Source: Phoronis australis
Taxonomy: Eukaryota > Phoronida > Phoronidae
Assembly (NCBI GenBank): GCA_002633005.1
Contig: NMRA01000925.1
Coordinates: forward strand, 1-64,000
Length of the DNA: 64,000 nucleotides
Direction: 5' to 3'
The notes below the pieces were generated by a model. The model was not told the DNA's origin. It did no database searches and saw only the letters and a program-made list of their open reading frames with translations. The stretch's first letter is position 1, and each line of letters begins with the position of its first letter. Both the position numbers and the translations under genes were made by a program. Below, piece by piece: positions 33,131 to 48,100 of this stretch.

Positions 33131-36100
33131 GTATGATATGTGCTTTTAAGTATAAATTTGTAGTGTACATATGACTGGTTCAGCTAAATTTAAATCAGAG
33201 CTGCAATGTACCTTTGTCACTGTCAAAAACCAACATATGATTTAGGTCACCATTACATAACTGGTCTTCACTTCTCCTTTAGAAGTGATTTCTGGTCTGG
33301 AGCAGTAATGAAAGGTGTATATTCCCAATTCCAGAAATAACTTCTAATCTGAATCATGAATAATTTGAGACCAATTTTATTTTAGTTTGCGGTCAAAAAG
33401 CAATCAGTTTTACGGTGGGTCTTACTTGAACAGAAGTTGCTTTTAAGATTGCCATGAGGGGTTATCAAAACTTGTGATTTTCACGATTTTGACAACTCCT
33501 TTCTGTATTACTCATACTGTCTAAAAGTACTTCTTGAGTGCGGGTTGCATCTTTGAAGTAGATCCCCGAGTGACATCGTTAACAGAATAACATAGGTTAC
33601 AGTAAAGCACTGTCTCTATTCAATTAGTCTTATCTGCTGGGTCCACTCAGGCTGGCTATTGCCCTATTGATGTTTAAAGCCATGTCATACTAAGGTCGAG
33701 GCCGTGGATGTTTTGGGGAGTTGCGGTCAGTATGAACTCTTAACTTTGGTCCTGGTTCGAAGTTAATTTTGCAGTAGACAGGTGGATTTAACAGCGAAGG
33801 GTTGATGCTGCGGTGCAGTATGAACCGTCAATTTCGGTCCCATCGCAGTTATCGCCACTGTTATTGTCAACAATTAAAGGGTAGTGTCGTCGCTAACAGT
33901 TGCTTATATTTTGCTCGAATAAGTACCAATTGAATTAGAAATACGTTTTGTGTCAATTAGCAGTCATGTAAATTTTCACAAATTATCACATTAAAAAAAT
34001 CTTAGAATACACACGGTGCATCAGTGCTACCTTGCGGTTACTTCAATGACAACAGCATCAGCTACTGTTTACTTCAATGTTTAACTACTGTCTGGTATGA
34101 ATGATTCAGTTAACTTTGCAGTAACCTCCAGGCTCTGCTCAGACAAGAGTTAAGTCAGTATGAAAGAGCCTTTAGACTCTGTTTGATCACCTGCTATGAC
34201 AAGTACCCTATTGCTCTTTTGTGAATGGTTTGTTATATCATGACACTTACTGTGATATTTCACAACTCACTGAGGTCTAATTTTATTACTTGCCTCTGGC
34301 TGGCTATTGCCCTATTGATGTTATAAACTCTGTTTGATTACCTGCTATGCCAAATGCCCTATTATTATTTTGTGAGTGGTTTGTTACATCATGACATTTT
34401 GTAGGGTGTCTCACTACTCACTGAGGTCTCATTTTATTTCTTGCCTTCCATGAATGTACTAGTAGTATACATTCGAAGTAGTGCAGTCTAACATAATTTT
34501 AAAACAATTTTTCCATCGTTTGTTCTTTTAATGATGTCGCTCAGGGAGCTACTGCACAGATGCCATCCGCACTCGAGGAGTATTTTTAGATAATAGAGAA
34601 CTTTACCAACAATGAATGTTGTATCGTTTTTAACGAGCTCTTCTAGTAAAATTTGGTCTAGACACATTATTGATTTGGTTGTTATGTACTCTTTTTCATA
34701 AACTGTTGTAAAAAGGAAATGGCAGATTGGTATTAAGTCAAACATCTAATTCTACAGGCTTTCTATATTCAAATAATATTTACATTTACATCAAGTTACT
34801 TAATTTTGTTGTCATCAAATTGGCTGTGTACACAGACTATGAACGCTTTCGCTCTTGTTCTGTTATTTATCTTGAAATTTCACCCAAATGTTGGCTCTAT
34901 TTCAACAGGTGACCAAAAACAAGCGGTGCAGGGACTAATACAGAGATTGTTACCAGAGCGATACTCAGAGTTTGTAGTGAACATCCAGCAAGATTTTACT
35001 ACTGATGACTGGTTTGAAGTAAGGACTTGGTGTCTGTCATGAAGGTTACCATCAATGTTTGGGTTTTTCTTCTTTACTACTAAATTTGGGAAATCAAGAG
35101 CCTGTTTGCATACTTTCATAGATTATTCAATTTGCCTTGCTAGTCTAGAATCAAAATTTCCTGCTTGATTTGTCTAACAAAGAATTTTGAATCTCGTCCA
35201 GAGATGCTGAGTTGTTCTTTGATTTTGAATAATGAGCAGTGAGAATAGATGTAGTGACATGTGACATCAGCTTCAAAAATACTGGAATGTCGTGATTCAG
35301 CCAACGTGCGAGAGTTACTCAAATCAAATGACTTGGCAGCAATATTAAACTCGATTCTGCTGCTGCCACTATTTTGTTTTGGACTCTTCCGGTCTGTTTG
35401 ACTTGACACTCTCCTGTGCTTTTATGTATCAAACCTTGGAAGAAACTATTACTAATCTTAACTTCATAGAGAGAAATTATAATACTTTACTGGACGTTGT
35501 TGAAAATTTGAGGCAATGTTTTGTTTGTCACAGACGTCATTTTCAAGCTTCTGCAATGTATTAACTCTTGTTGGAATGTGTCGATCTTGAGGCAAACAGC
35601 GAGAAACACAATAGAAAAAACAGCCAGTGTGGTCTGTGCAATAAAGTGTAGTGAGTGTTTAGAAACCTGCGCTGGCAGAACAGTCTGCCAATCCACGGTT
35701 ATCTCAACAACGATGACCCAACTACAGAAATATCTATGACTCGGCTGTGTTCTACTGTGAGGAATTGCGCTGTACATTTTAATCTGGGTGACACGCTTAT
35801 TTTAGACAAACAAAATTATTTGGAGGTGATGTGAAGGAAGCTTGAAAAAGTTGGCTGTGGCTGACAAAACGTTGATGTAAATTCTCAAATAAGACCTCCA
35901 GTAAATATTTATAACTTTTCTGAATCATTTTTCGTCAATGGTTGAGTGATAACCTTCATTGATATCAACTATTTGAAACTTGTTTGTTTACAAACGTTTC
36001 TTTACAAAAATGAAATCTTTTCTTTTGAAACTTGGGTTGTGTTGTCCACATGTAGAAAGTATATGCTAATCTAGACAAGTGAGCGATATTAAGAATCTGC

Positions 36101-39100
36101 TTGTAAAAAATGTGTCCATCCCCAAATTACATTGTTACAGGGTATGACATAGAATGGAGAATGTCTTCTGCTATTTTATTTGCCGTGGTAGAGTGGAATG
36201 TGTCCGTGGCACATAGCTGCATTTTTGGGAAACTGGTGATATGGCAAATTGTAGAACTGACGGTATGGCCAAAAAAAACAAACTTTGTTCTGGTTTTTAC
36301 CCCGACTTATTTTGAGACCTGTGCTCACTGACTAAAAAAACAAAGAACTCCAGCCCGCATCAATTTCAGTTGAGGTCTCGTGTTTTTTTTCAAGCTGAAC
36401 AAAGAAATGGAAGCAAGGTTTGAAATACCATTAGTTTGCCAAGAAATTATTAAAGAAAACAAATCTTGCATAATTTTTGCTTTTTTGCTCGTCTCAAGTG
36501 GATTTTCATGTTTGAAAAAGTGAGTGCCTAGAAAAATACTTCACCACTGACTCGATTTCCAAAGGAAACAAAGACTTACCTTCTATGCTCTTTTAGATCG
36601 ATGTGTAACATTTTCTTGTTTTGTTATAGATACACAGTTTCAAGAATCACAGTGTGCTGATAACAGCCAGCGGTGGAGTTGCCGCTGCCAGCGGATTTTA
36701 CTATTACTTGAAGAACTACTGCTATTGTCACGTGTCCTGGACTGGGGACCAATTAGATGTCCCGAAGCTGCTGCCGTTTATTCAACAACCAATCAGAATC
36801 TGGGCCAATCCAAAGTTTGTAGCACCCAAGCATTTTCAATTAGCTCTGTTCATNAGACTTGGCAAGTTCCGATACTATGAGAATGTATGCACACCCAGCT
36901 ACTCATTTGTGTGGTGGAATTGGACACGCTGGGAGAGGGAGATTGATTGGATGGCCATGAATGGTATCAACCTTCCTCTGGCCGTGATTGGACAAGAGGC
37001 CATATGGAGGCGGACTTACATCAAACTGGGACTAACTGAAGCAGAGGTGGATGCCTACTATTCTGGTCCTGCTTATCTGGCTTGGTTGGTCGCGTTCATA
37101 TTTTATGTTGTCTAGTGAACACAGCGGCCATATTGAAGAAATTATCTCTGAAAATAATGGTATTGAGATTGGTGCAGTTGATTAAACAAATTGAGAAATA
37201 AATAAAGGTACTTTGGTGAGAAGCTGAATAAATATATTAATAAATTCAACATTGGCAGAAGCCTCCTTTTTAACATGGCCTGTTTACGGACTTGATGAGA
37301 ATCTTTTTTCTTTGCAAATTCATGAAGTCGGAGTATTTCCTGCTGGGAAATGTCTAAGTGGTCACGGTTGATAGACCTGGAACTGTTGCAATCTCGATAC
37401 TGTCTCATTCTTCTGTTATTCTTAAGACGATGTTCCCCATTAAACAAAATTGAACACTTGGTACAATTTTGACTGGTCTCACTGTGTTTTTGTTTGGTTT
37501 ATTTCTAGGCAAACCATGGGTAACATCCATGGTTTGAATGGTCCTTTGACCAAGTCCTGGTTAATTGAACACGTGGACCTCCAACACAAAATTCTGGACA
37601 GAATGCGACAGTTTGGGATGAAGCCAGTTTTACCTGCGTTTAGTGGCCACGTACCTGGGGCCCTTCACAGGTAACATCTTTGTGTTATAGTGATTTGTGG
37701 GTAGGGGGTCCAAAGTAAAAGTTCTGATTGGTGAAGAATGTGTTCTATAAATGTAGATGCAATGCATTCACTTTCTAAAGATTTATTGAAGGTTGACAAG
37801 TACTGTGTAGTTCTTTTTAGCGTTAAACTTTCAAATAAATTGTTTGGCGTGCTAATTACTTGTTGCAAGTGCATTAACTGTAAATTGATTATGAGCATAT
37901 ATTACAAAGGCGCTCGCATTACCTCAATAAGTGCCTGCTGCAAATGAACTACCGTATTATTGCCCCTTAAAGCTCATGTGCCTATATCCGAAATAATGCC
38001 TTTTTTCATAGCCTTTTTTACCCAATTGGTTCGCATATTGGCACATGCGCCTGGGGTTCGCATACAAGCGCAGTTCTGCACAGACGCCTAGGTGCCTAAT
38101 GGCATGGCAATACAGTAGTTACTGATCGATATCTTCCCAAAATTACTTGATGGCAGCTGAATAAAACAGGATGTGACACCAACTGATAACACTCACGTTT
38201 ACCTCCTAGGTACACCCAGCTTGTACTTTGACATCATGGAATTATGAAATAATCGTATTCGTTTGGTTTAGGTAGCACGATGAATTCACAATAAATGTTA
38301 ACCCCCTCGCAGTGTTTGAGAGATGGGAACCTATGAGTGATGTGAAAAAGTTTGTTGTCTTTGAAAAGATTTTGGTTATTGATGCCATTGACTTCAAATA
38401 ATTAATTCGTCTGGTAGAGAGGCTGGCTGAATAACGGTCTTTTTGATGCAGATGAAAATTCAATGTAGCTGTGAACAATTTGGCTCTTCAGCAGCCATTC
38501 TCAAACTAATTTTCCATTGGATTGGGGTGTTTGATGTCATAATGTGGGTCGGTGAGTGTAACTCGTTGATGAGGTCTCTGTGTACCGCTTTTGCTTGGGG
38601 TATGTCCAGTTTGTGACCTCATGACCTCATGAGTACAAATGTGGACAAGTGCAGCATTTAACGAAAATAATGGATATGTTCTGGAAAGATCTGAATTTCA
38701 ATTGTTAGTAAGGGTATGCCATGAGATTTTTCTTTAAAAATTGGCTGTTTCGTCTTTGCAGAGTGTATCCCTACGCATCCATTTCACGTCTAGGAGAATG
38801 GTCTCACTTCAACTGCACTTATGCATGGTATGTATCGAGTCAATAAGTGAAATTTCATTGACAAAAATGCATGTTGTATTATGTCTTCTTGACTGCCAGG
38901 TAGACATACCGTTTGAACTCCTTGGAGCTTGATTTTCATGCTCCATATTTAGCACCTTGTGAAAGACGTAACATTTCAAAAGTAGTCCACAAAATCGCCA
39001 GTCTCTTTATTATTATGAAATTTTTGCTTTTAAGCACCCTAAACTTCCCTTTTGCACTAAAACCGCCCAAGTGCAAGGATTTGAAGCTGAAAACAAAATT

Positions 39101-42100
39101 TTGCTAAGATCATCAAGCTTCCGATTAAAAGTTGTCAAAATTTTCTTAAGTGTTTTAATTGAATTTTGGAAGCGAAACTGAAGTTAGTTACCAGTCGACA
39201 CTTTCCTTAGGAAGCTTGTTCCTGAAAATGATACATTTTTGATAATTTTTTTGTTTTGTTGTTGGATGATGCCTTGGCATTTTGATTGAAGTGCAACAGG
39301 ATGTGACTAGAAAATGTGCTGGTAGATGCTGCTGTGCAGTACAGTAAAGTACAGTACAGTACAGTAAAGTACAGTAATGTACAGTAGAGTACTTTGCAGT
39401 ACAGTAGAGTACAGTACTGTGCAGTTCAGTACAGTGCAGTAGAGTACAGTGCAGTACAGTACAGTACAATACAAATTCAGACATACACCATTTCCCATCA
39501 TGATGGCTAATTTGGTTGTCACCAAAAACGACTGTTAATAATTATTATGCTGGAAAGTTATAACTGCGGGCTGGCATAGCTACCTTTCTAACTTTCCTAT
39601 TAAGTCCCCTTCATTCTAGGTCACGAGGTAAAATCATTCTGCCCAGCCATCATGATGTGGAATTCTGGGTAATTTTGTCTGAATGCCTTTGGCATGTACT
39701 TTATGTGAACGCTGAAGTCTATTTTGCCTTTACGTGAAGTTACATCTGTACGTAAATTTTAGATCATGAGAAACACTCGAGTAAAAATTAAAAATGATGG
39801 TTTTAGTAGAACATGCTAGACTAAGTGTACTTTGACTTATCAAGCGATACATTTTGACGTGTTTTCTAGTTATGTGAATAATGGAAAATACTGAGAATGG
39901 TCAAAAGGCACAAAATGTATTGTTGAGGATGTTGTTGCATAACCCTGTATACATGCATATGTGGTAATGCGATAAAAATGAAGAAGGAAACACTACAACT
40001 ATCCCTGAATTCTATTTCGCAGCACATCCTTCCTGGATCCGACAGATCCATTGTTCAAAACCATTGGGAAAATGTTTCTAACTGAGGTGAGTTGACACAT
40101 CTGTAGGTATTGTGACTTGGCAACCTCGTTGTACAGGTATGCACATTTTGAGTTAGGTGTAAGAGTGCCACTCGTGTTGTATTTTTACTCTGCATTTCAT
40201 TAAGTGTTCACCTGTGTGTGAACGGTTGTGTCTAGTACATCTCAGGGTGTCAAAGAGCCAAACTGTGCTGACTGTCAGTTTCAGGTCAATCTCTTGTTTT
40301 TATTTAATAATATATTCCAACTCGACATATTTTAAGCTTAGAGATGTTTATTTTGTGTTCATCTCAGTATTGTTACATGTACTTCTGTCATTCAACGACA
40401 CGATTTCTCAATTTGCTAAGTTTTTAATTAGCATATTCGTTGTTTTTGTGTTGCGTTAGTGCAATAAATGATTTGTCTGTCTACTGTTTTTGTTCCGTCT
40501 TATAGCTGGTCTCAGAATTTGGCTCAAGCCCGTTCTTCTCAGCTGACTCATTCAATGAAATGACTCCAAAGTCAAGGTAAGTGTGTTCAACATTAATAAA
40601 GTGAGTTGGTATCAGAATACTTGTTGGTTGGCTGAGTGTACATTAAAATTTTCTCAAAAATGTAGTGCAGGTGGTCTGATACGCGTTGCCTCAGACGTGT
40701 GCAAGTCGCTCAGCCGGGCTCATTGCATCAGACACTTAAAATCTTTTTGATTATTGATATACACGTATAGTCAATTTAATATCAACCTGAGGAGCCAGAG
40801 ACCTGACTCAAGGGTCCACCAGTGGGGCCCAGTGACATTCGAACTCATGACTTTGTTATCTGGCACATTGTTTTATGACAAAATCTGGTGTTCTAAAGGA
40901 TTACATAGTTGGCCAAGCAGCCCAAGCTGCAGGATTGAATTCAGTGGGCTGTTGTGTTTGCATTAGTACATTCCAATGGTCAATTTTTACCTGTACTGGG
41001 TTCCTAATGATAATCACATTTTGGGGTCTTGAAAACAACATATTGACCTCTGTGAAAATCAATGATTGTACATTATTTACCATTTATATCATATCATATC
41101 ATACCATTTGTTTGAATTCATCGAAATGGTTGATATGAATTTAGATAAAAATTTTTTTAAATAGTAGTTAATAATTGACAAAAATTGCCTGTGAATGAGA
41201 CATACGTTGGAGCACATCTCACTGTCACAACTGAGAGTATCTTCACACTGTGTCTGTCCTTTCCAGTGAAGCCAATTACTTGGCAGAGTGTGGTCGCGCT
41301 GTCTATGAGTCCATGGCGGCCATCGTGCCTGAGGCAGTGTGGGTAATGCAGGCCTGGCTCTTCTTCAACTCCCGTGATTTCTGGAAACCGACTCAAGTGA
41401 AAGCTTACGTGACTTCAGTGCCTTTGGTAGGTTGACACGGAGCTGGCATTTTCAATTGTGTACGTCATTTTACACTTCATGAAAAACCAAAGTCAAAACA
41501 GATTACTATACATTTGACTGAACTACGGTAAGATCTTACCACTTATGGACACATGAAATTTTATTTTCTCACTTTTTTTCATAACCGATATGTAGCGCCA
41601 AAATTTTAATCTAACATTAAAACGCTTTACTATGTTCCAAGGTCTGTGCCTTAGCTACCACCAGGAAATATTTTGAAAAGTTGTTGGCATTCACGACGTC
41701 GAGAAATAAAATAGGGCAGTTTTTGTAGTTGTTTTTGTCCGAAATTGTTGAGATTTTGCTGCAGTCACTCAATTTTAACACCGACCACACTTCTGTAATT
41801 AAAAGTGTCTTACTCCTCATCAGTGTCATGCCGTTAGGATGACCGTACATAGTGATCGTACTTTGTTCTGTTCATAAAGGACATCGAGAGAATCTACTAA
41901 TGAAAAAATGCATCAGAATTTTTCAAACTTTCGTCTTGCAGACTAATATAAAATAACATTGTGGTTCGTGGGGAATGAAATGGATTTATGAGAAAAAAGA
42001 ATTGCAGTGGGTGAGAAAGAACAAGTAGCTTTTAAGGAAAATTTTTTGTAATCACGAGAAAAGAATGCTGTTGGTGACAATACCTGTGGAGTGAAAACAT

Positions 42101-45100
42101 AAACATCTCTCGTTTATTGAGTATTCCATACGAGGGTGGTTTTCATAATGCAGATATCAATCTGGTCTGTTCTTAAGAGTCCCTAGTAGTCTCGCCTCCA
42201 GCATAACACAGACACTGATACATAGGCCACTTATCTATCATGCTTTAAGGAAATACTTTTGAAGTCATTGCTGGTGCGGTAATTGCTTTGCTCAACACAA
42301 AAGGAAGTGGATCAGTGCTTCTAATCTTGTGGGCTGATATCACTAACGGTTCTTGTACGTATCTAATTGACAAAGACATTATATCTTGGAACGGGTCTCG
42401 TTTCTAATAGACTGGTTACTTGAGATGGTTGGTACATATGTAGATATTATTGTTATACTGATATTTTGTTGCTCTTGATATCGCTAGATAGCACTAGTGC
42501 ATTCTTTTGCTTGTAGGGTAAGCTGGTTCTGCTGGACCTGTATGCTGAAATGAGCGCCCAGTACCAGCGGTTTGACTCGTTCTATGGAGTCCCCTTCATC
42601 TGGTGTATGTTGAACAACTTTGGGGGCACAGTAGGAATGCATGGTGCGCTACAGATCATTAACAAGGTGAGCCTTTTTGAACTTGTGTGGTGCTGAGCCA
42701 TAATTGTGAGATCAGAAAATTGTATGACCAGCATGTGAATGTAGATTTAAACCAACCTGCAGATATGATTCGTAGCTGTTTAATAATCTGCATAATGTAT
42801 GCCACATCGTGTGACCTAAATTTTGCTACTTCAAGTTTGATAAGATTTCCATCCTGACGAAGGTGTAAACCCAGGACCACTGTGTAAATCTATGACACCT
42901 AAGACCACTGAACCATAAAGATCTTTGATTGGCTATAGAAATGTGATCAGACTTAATTCAAACCATCCATCTCTTGTCAATAGTGTAATGAATGTGCAAT
43001 GATAACCTTGTGTTATTATTTCATGGATATTAACGATTCACAAAATCATATTTTTGGCAGCAAATTCTCTGTAGTGAACCAAGTTACCTGTTAGCTGTCC
43101 AAATTTCTGACTTAAGCCTTTAGTCACTGTTCTTGCAACAGGCCCCTGCGCTGGCAAACTTTAAACCTTTTGATGCTTCGTATTGCTGGTCACAGAGGGC
43201 TGCACTTTATCAGTCTGTGGTCGCTTTCCAGATGGAAAACTCTGATCTTGATATAATTTAGCATTCTGAGTCTGGTAAATTAATGAACAGTTATTAACCG
43301 CTTTGCATCCTTTGTATTTTAGGGACCTTTTGAAGCCGTTGGCAGTAACTCATCTATAATGGGTATAGGGTTAACACCAGAGGGCATTGGCAGCAATAAT
43401 GTGATTTACGAGTTCATGATGGAAAATGCATGGCGAACGCAACCTAGGAACACTACAGCATGGTAGGCTCTGATGTTCGTACTTTATGTTTTGACTTTTA
43501 TTCACATGGTTGTCATTCCTGGATACACTGACGATTAGTGACAGCATACTTGTAATACAGTGGGGAATTCAATTTCCCAAAACAAGAAATTACAGTAAGA
43601 ATTCTTCAGTTTGGGGATCAATATGGTGGACAAGTGAAATGTCATTTTGCCAAATTTCTCAGAGATATGTTGTCAGGAAATTTTACTTTTCTTGTATGTT
43701 ATAGCTCTTACCGAACAATTTTGGGGGAAACTTTTACTTTTTGCAGTGATGTAAAAAGCCTCTGAAACTGGAGAAAGGGTAATTATAGAAGTCATTTTTC
43801 TCCCAAGTTGAAGATTTTTTCAGTATGTTTTATTTAGTTTATTAGCCTGGCTGAGACGTAAGCGTGACTCACACTGATTTTGTTGTGAACAACTCACATG
43901 TGATTGGCGGCACTGCTTTGTATATCACAAAGTAACATGCTCATAATACGACGGTGGTTAATCAAAATGTTAGGAAGAGAATGACAATTGAACAACTTAT
44001 CGATTGCTAGATGCATGATCACTGAGTGTGTTTACGGCTGCCGAAAATGATTTCATTGTAGGAAATGTTGTCTTCCAATATTTCTTATAGACGCCTGTCA
44101 ACTTTCTAGTCAATAAAATCTGACTTTCAACAAATTGTCTCTGCTGTAACAAAAAATCCTTCAGTAATGCAGGGCTTGGAATTTTCCGCGGAAACGCGAA
44201 TTTCCGCTTTTTTCAAATTTTCTGTCCGCGTATTTTATTATATTTCCGCGTTTCCGCGTAAAAAAATCGGATTTGACATAAAGTTTCCGTGGCAAATTTC
44301 TTTCTTACCGCCGTGTTGCCGACAACTTTCACCTTGAAAAGCGGAAGTTGGTCTTTATGTTTCGGAGGAACGTAAATTGTCAACATTGCCGGGGCATCTG
44401 GGATAGCGTGGTGGATTTCCTCAATGGCGGCTCGTGTGATTGTAAACCGCGGCGACAAATACTACGACTCTGCAGCCAAAAATGTTTGGAGGCGGGAGTG
44501 GCGAACGAGCTAAGACAGACGCACGCTGCCGGAGGTGGTACCGTTTTAGTCTCGATTTTTGTCGGATCCACACCGACTTTTTCAAGGCTGCCTGCGCGCA
44601 TGTTTCGGGCCGTAAAAATTTCCGCTTTTTTCGCCATTTGCCATTCCAAGCCCTGGTAATGACAGCCTTCACTTTTCTGCAAAAATGGAACACTACATTT
44701 TGTGCACACATAAGCAGAACTTGCATTACGGTAACTCTACATTTATTTTGCGCAAAAAATTTTGCCAAAATTGTCACTTTTCCATTTTTAAACAGCAATT
44801 GATTTTTGCAAATAACGGAAAATTAAACAAAAATTGTTTTATGACATCAAAACAGTAAACCATGTTAGTAATAGTGTCTTAATCTTTATTTTTGTTGAGA
44901 AATTCGACAAAATATACTTTCAATTATCAGCCAAATTGTGCGCTAAATAAATGAAGAATTAGAGTAACTGTATTTTGTGCTGATTTCACAACACGAAAAT
45001 ACAAGTTGTGAAAAGTCAGAAACTTGAACTTTAAATGGACTTCTTTAGCCCCCTTCTCTATTGTAGGCTTGTGAACTATGCCAAGAGAAGATACAGTGTT

Positions 45101-48100
45101 GACAATGGTAATGTATCCAAGGCATGGACACTGCTCCAGGTTAGTGACGGCTTACTAGTAGCAGATACTGAAATTCTCCACTTAATCTGCACACAAATAT
45201 TTGCAAAAATTGTGTGATTTTCCAGTTTTTTAAAGAGTGTTTACCTTGCTGCAAGTAATGGAAACGTCTTGACAGTTCAAACCATGCTGACAGCAGACAG
45301 ATTAATGTTATTAATCTTCATTTTAATTTCTGGACAAATTTGTCTTGAATGGATTTTCACCCATCTGCCATGTTGTGGGCTAAATTGGTGAAGAATTCCT
45401 CTACTATATTTCTTGGTCATCAGACTTGAAACATTATACAGTACACCCATGAACATGGCAATGAAAGAAAGCGAAAATTAGGCACCCATATCTTGAGCTT
45501 CTAGCTGCTTTCATTATCTATGCTGGGGCGGATCCAGGATTTTGAATCAGGGGGGCAGGGCAGAATTTTAGCCAGGATTTTGCCCGTCAGACATTCGCAC
45601 CCACGAACTGCCAAATGGAATTTTGGAGAAGTTTAGGGGGGTTATGGCCCCCTTGGCCCCCCTCTAAATCTGCCACTGCTATGTTTACTAGGCAAAGTTA
45701 AAAATACATTATATAACTGCTTGGGCAACAATTTCATGGTTTACACTCCTCAGGATGTTATACCAATGCTAAAGTCTGGAAGCAACAGAAAATTAAAAGT
45801 GAAACTCGGTGATTTATTGAAATGTAGATGATGGGTGTAATTTTAGAAATTAAATTATTACCATGAAATTTATCTACCTTTTGAGCACAAAACATGGTGG
45901 ACAAGTGAAATTTTATTTTGTCAAAATTCTCAGCAAAATTAATGATTATGATTAATATGGTTTATCGTTAGCTTGGTTGGTAGTATGTGAAATGTTAATG
46001 AATCAACATTTGGTTAAGTAAGAATAACACGCCATCTATTGGTCACATTGAATAACAATAAATTTCAACTGAGCGGTAATTTGATAACAGTGTCAAAATA
46101 TTCAATTATGAAAATCATCTGGAAAGCGCAGTGTATTTTTTCGCCTGCTTTATAGGCTTTATTTTCCAGTCTGGTCCCTACCTGGGTATTTAAATCAGTT
46201 TCTTTCGAGCTCTAGCCAGACACCGTGATCACTGAACTATTCAAATCATGCGGTTAATTGGGGATACATTTCATTTATTAAAACTGGCATAGATGCCGAG
46301 TCCAGTATTGTATTAATATGTAATAGGTAAAAAAATGTGTTTGTAGTGCTTTCCGGGTGGAGTTTTCGTCACTGTGCAAGTTTGTTAGTTACTGCCATTG
46401 TCATTTCAGAGAAGTGTTTACAATGAAACAGTACAAGACCACGGCAAGTACTACCTGGTTACAAGACCCACCTTAACCAAAGCTCTGGCTACCCGCCATG
46501 GTTTCAATAAACTCCATTACGCACACAACCCTCATGTAAGTGGTTTATAACTTTTTGCATACTTTCTTGTGCTGTAGTGTGTATGTCTTCCAGAATGTGT
46601 TGTGATGGTCATAGTCAGTCATATTTTGATGACTGTAAAGCAGCCTTAGCACAGGGCTGCGGCAAAAGCAAGTTTCTAAAATGTGAGAACTTCACAAGGT
46701 TATGTCATGTGAACTGCTGTATTTTTGGTTACGAAAAACCTGTCTCAAACCATAACCAGGTATCCCCACTTAGCTAACAGTTGCATTGTTCATTTATTTA
46801 GGAACAAGATAACCGGATAATTTCACATTGAGGTGATCAAAAAAGGAATGAGTTTTTTAAACCAAATTAAATGAACTGGAAGGAATAGTAATTGTCTTTG
46901 TACTTCCTTGACGTTTTTGAGGTTGGAGTAGCATTGACCGATAAGTTTTCGTTCTCCAAAACTGAGTTGTTTGTTTGCCATCCAGGTGCATACAGAGCAC
47001 GTGACTGCTCACGCCCCTACCTTCACAGCAAGGTGTAACCATGCAGTTGGCCGAGGTGCAAAGTCTGATCCACGGGAACTGAATTTGAACTCCTACCATT
47101 GTAGTGAAGCGTGTCGAGTATATTTTTGGGGAACCCTCTATGAGTGTGTCTGTAGGCAAAGAAGGCGTGCCAAGCATTTCACATTTATTTTATATTTGTT
47201 TTGAAAAACAATACGTTTTGTTTACCCTCAGATTTGGTATGACCCAGAGGACGTATACAAAGCCTGGGACTATTTCATAAGAGCTGCATCTTCTGAGAAT
47301 TCATTGACTGCAAGCTCGCTGTTCCAGTGAGTAATGATTCGTCATGCAACAATAGGTGGCACTGCTTCTAACATGTGATGTAGCCACAAGATGGTATCAG
47401 TATTATGCCCAGAGACCCTGGTTTTCCACAATAAGAGGAATCAGGGTCTGTTTCATGAAAGTGAATTAAGACTTGAGACAAAAATTTGTTCTTAAGCTTC
47501 CGCATCACAGTTACAAATTAAAGGTTTAGTCACGTTATGTTTAGTAAAACACAGACTAGAAATAATTGATGCAAATTATGTCTCACTGCTAGAAACAATG
47601 GGTATATTCTAAGAGACTGTTCATGTATTTTGACTTTTGAGGCTCACTTTTTCTTCATCTTTTCATTTTGTAAGAGGGTTGCTTTGTCGTACATGCACCG
47701 AAAGCACGTGCCAGTGGACCCCTGTTTTCAACTTTCAACTTAGGTGCACTCAAGTGTCTAATGTTGTTTTCTGTGACACTGTTTACATGTCACCAAGTTA
47801 TCTGTGATGTCACCGCATATTTACGAGCCAACAACTGTCCCACAATGCATTTGAAAAATAGCATCAGCACTACCAAGAGAGTGGGATTTGCAGTAGATGA
47901 AATGTTAGCTTTAAATTACTTAGTAAGTTACAAATTCCCATCATCTTTGGGAGACATTTTCTCGCGCCAGTTACTGTTCCCATGACGTGTATTAATTGTC
48001 GTGGCAACAACTGAATCCGTTGTAAATGGCCAAGGCTAACATCTTGTTTTAACGTTCACTTTCATTGAGCAAACACAAGTGACAGACACAAATTGTGTTT

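Noticed and set aside
39188-39525. Two ORFs with repeated TVLYC peptides
   Set aside because: Translations of the CAGTA microsatellite.
40795-40870. Possible tRNA-like sequence on the minus strand (GAGTTCGAATGTCACTGG)
   Set aside because: Only a T-arm-like piece is present; no A box or cloverleaf. At most a SINE remnant.
44380-44802. Four overlapping ORFs of 103-125 codons on both strands
   Set aside because: All overlap within or at the edge of a MITE, in different frames and strands, with no recognised domain.
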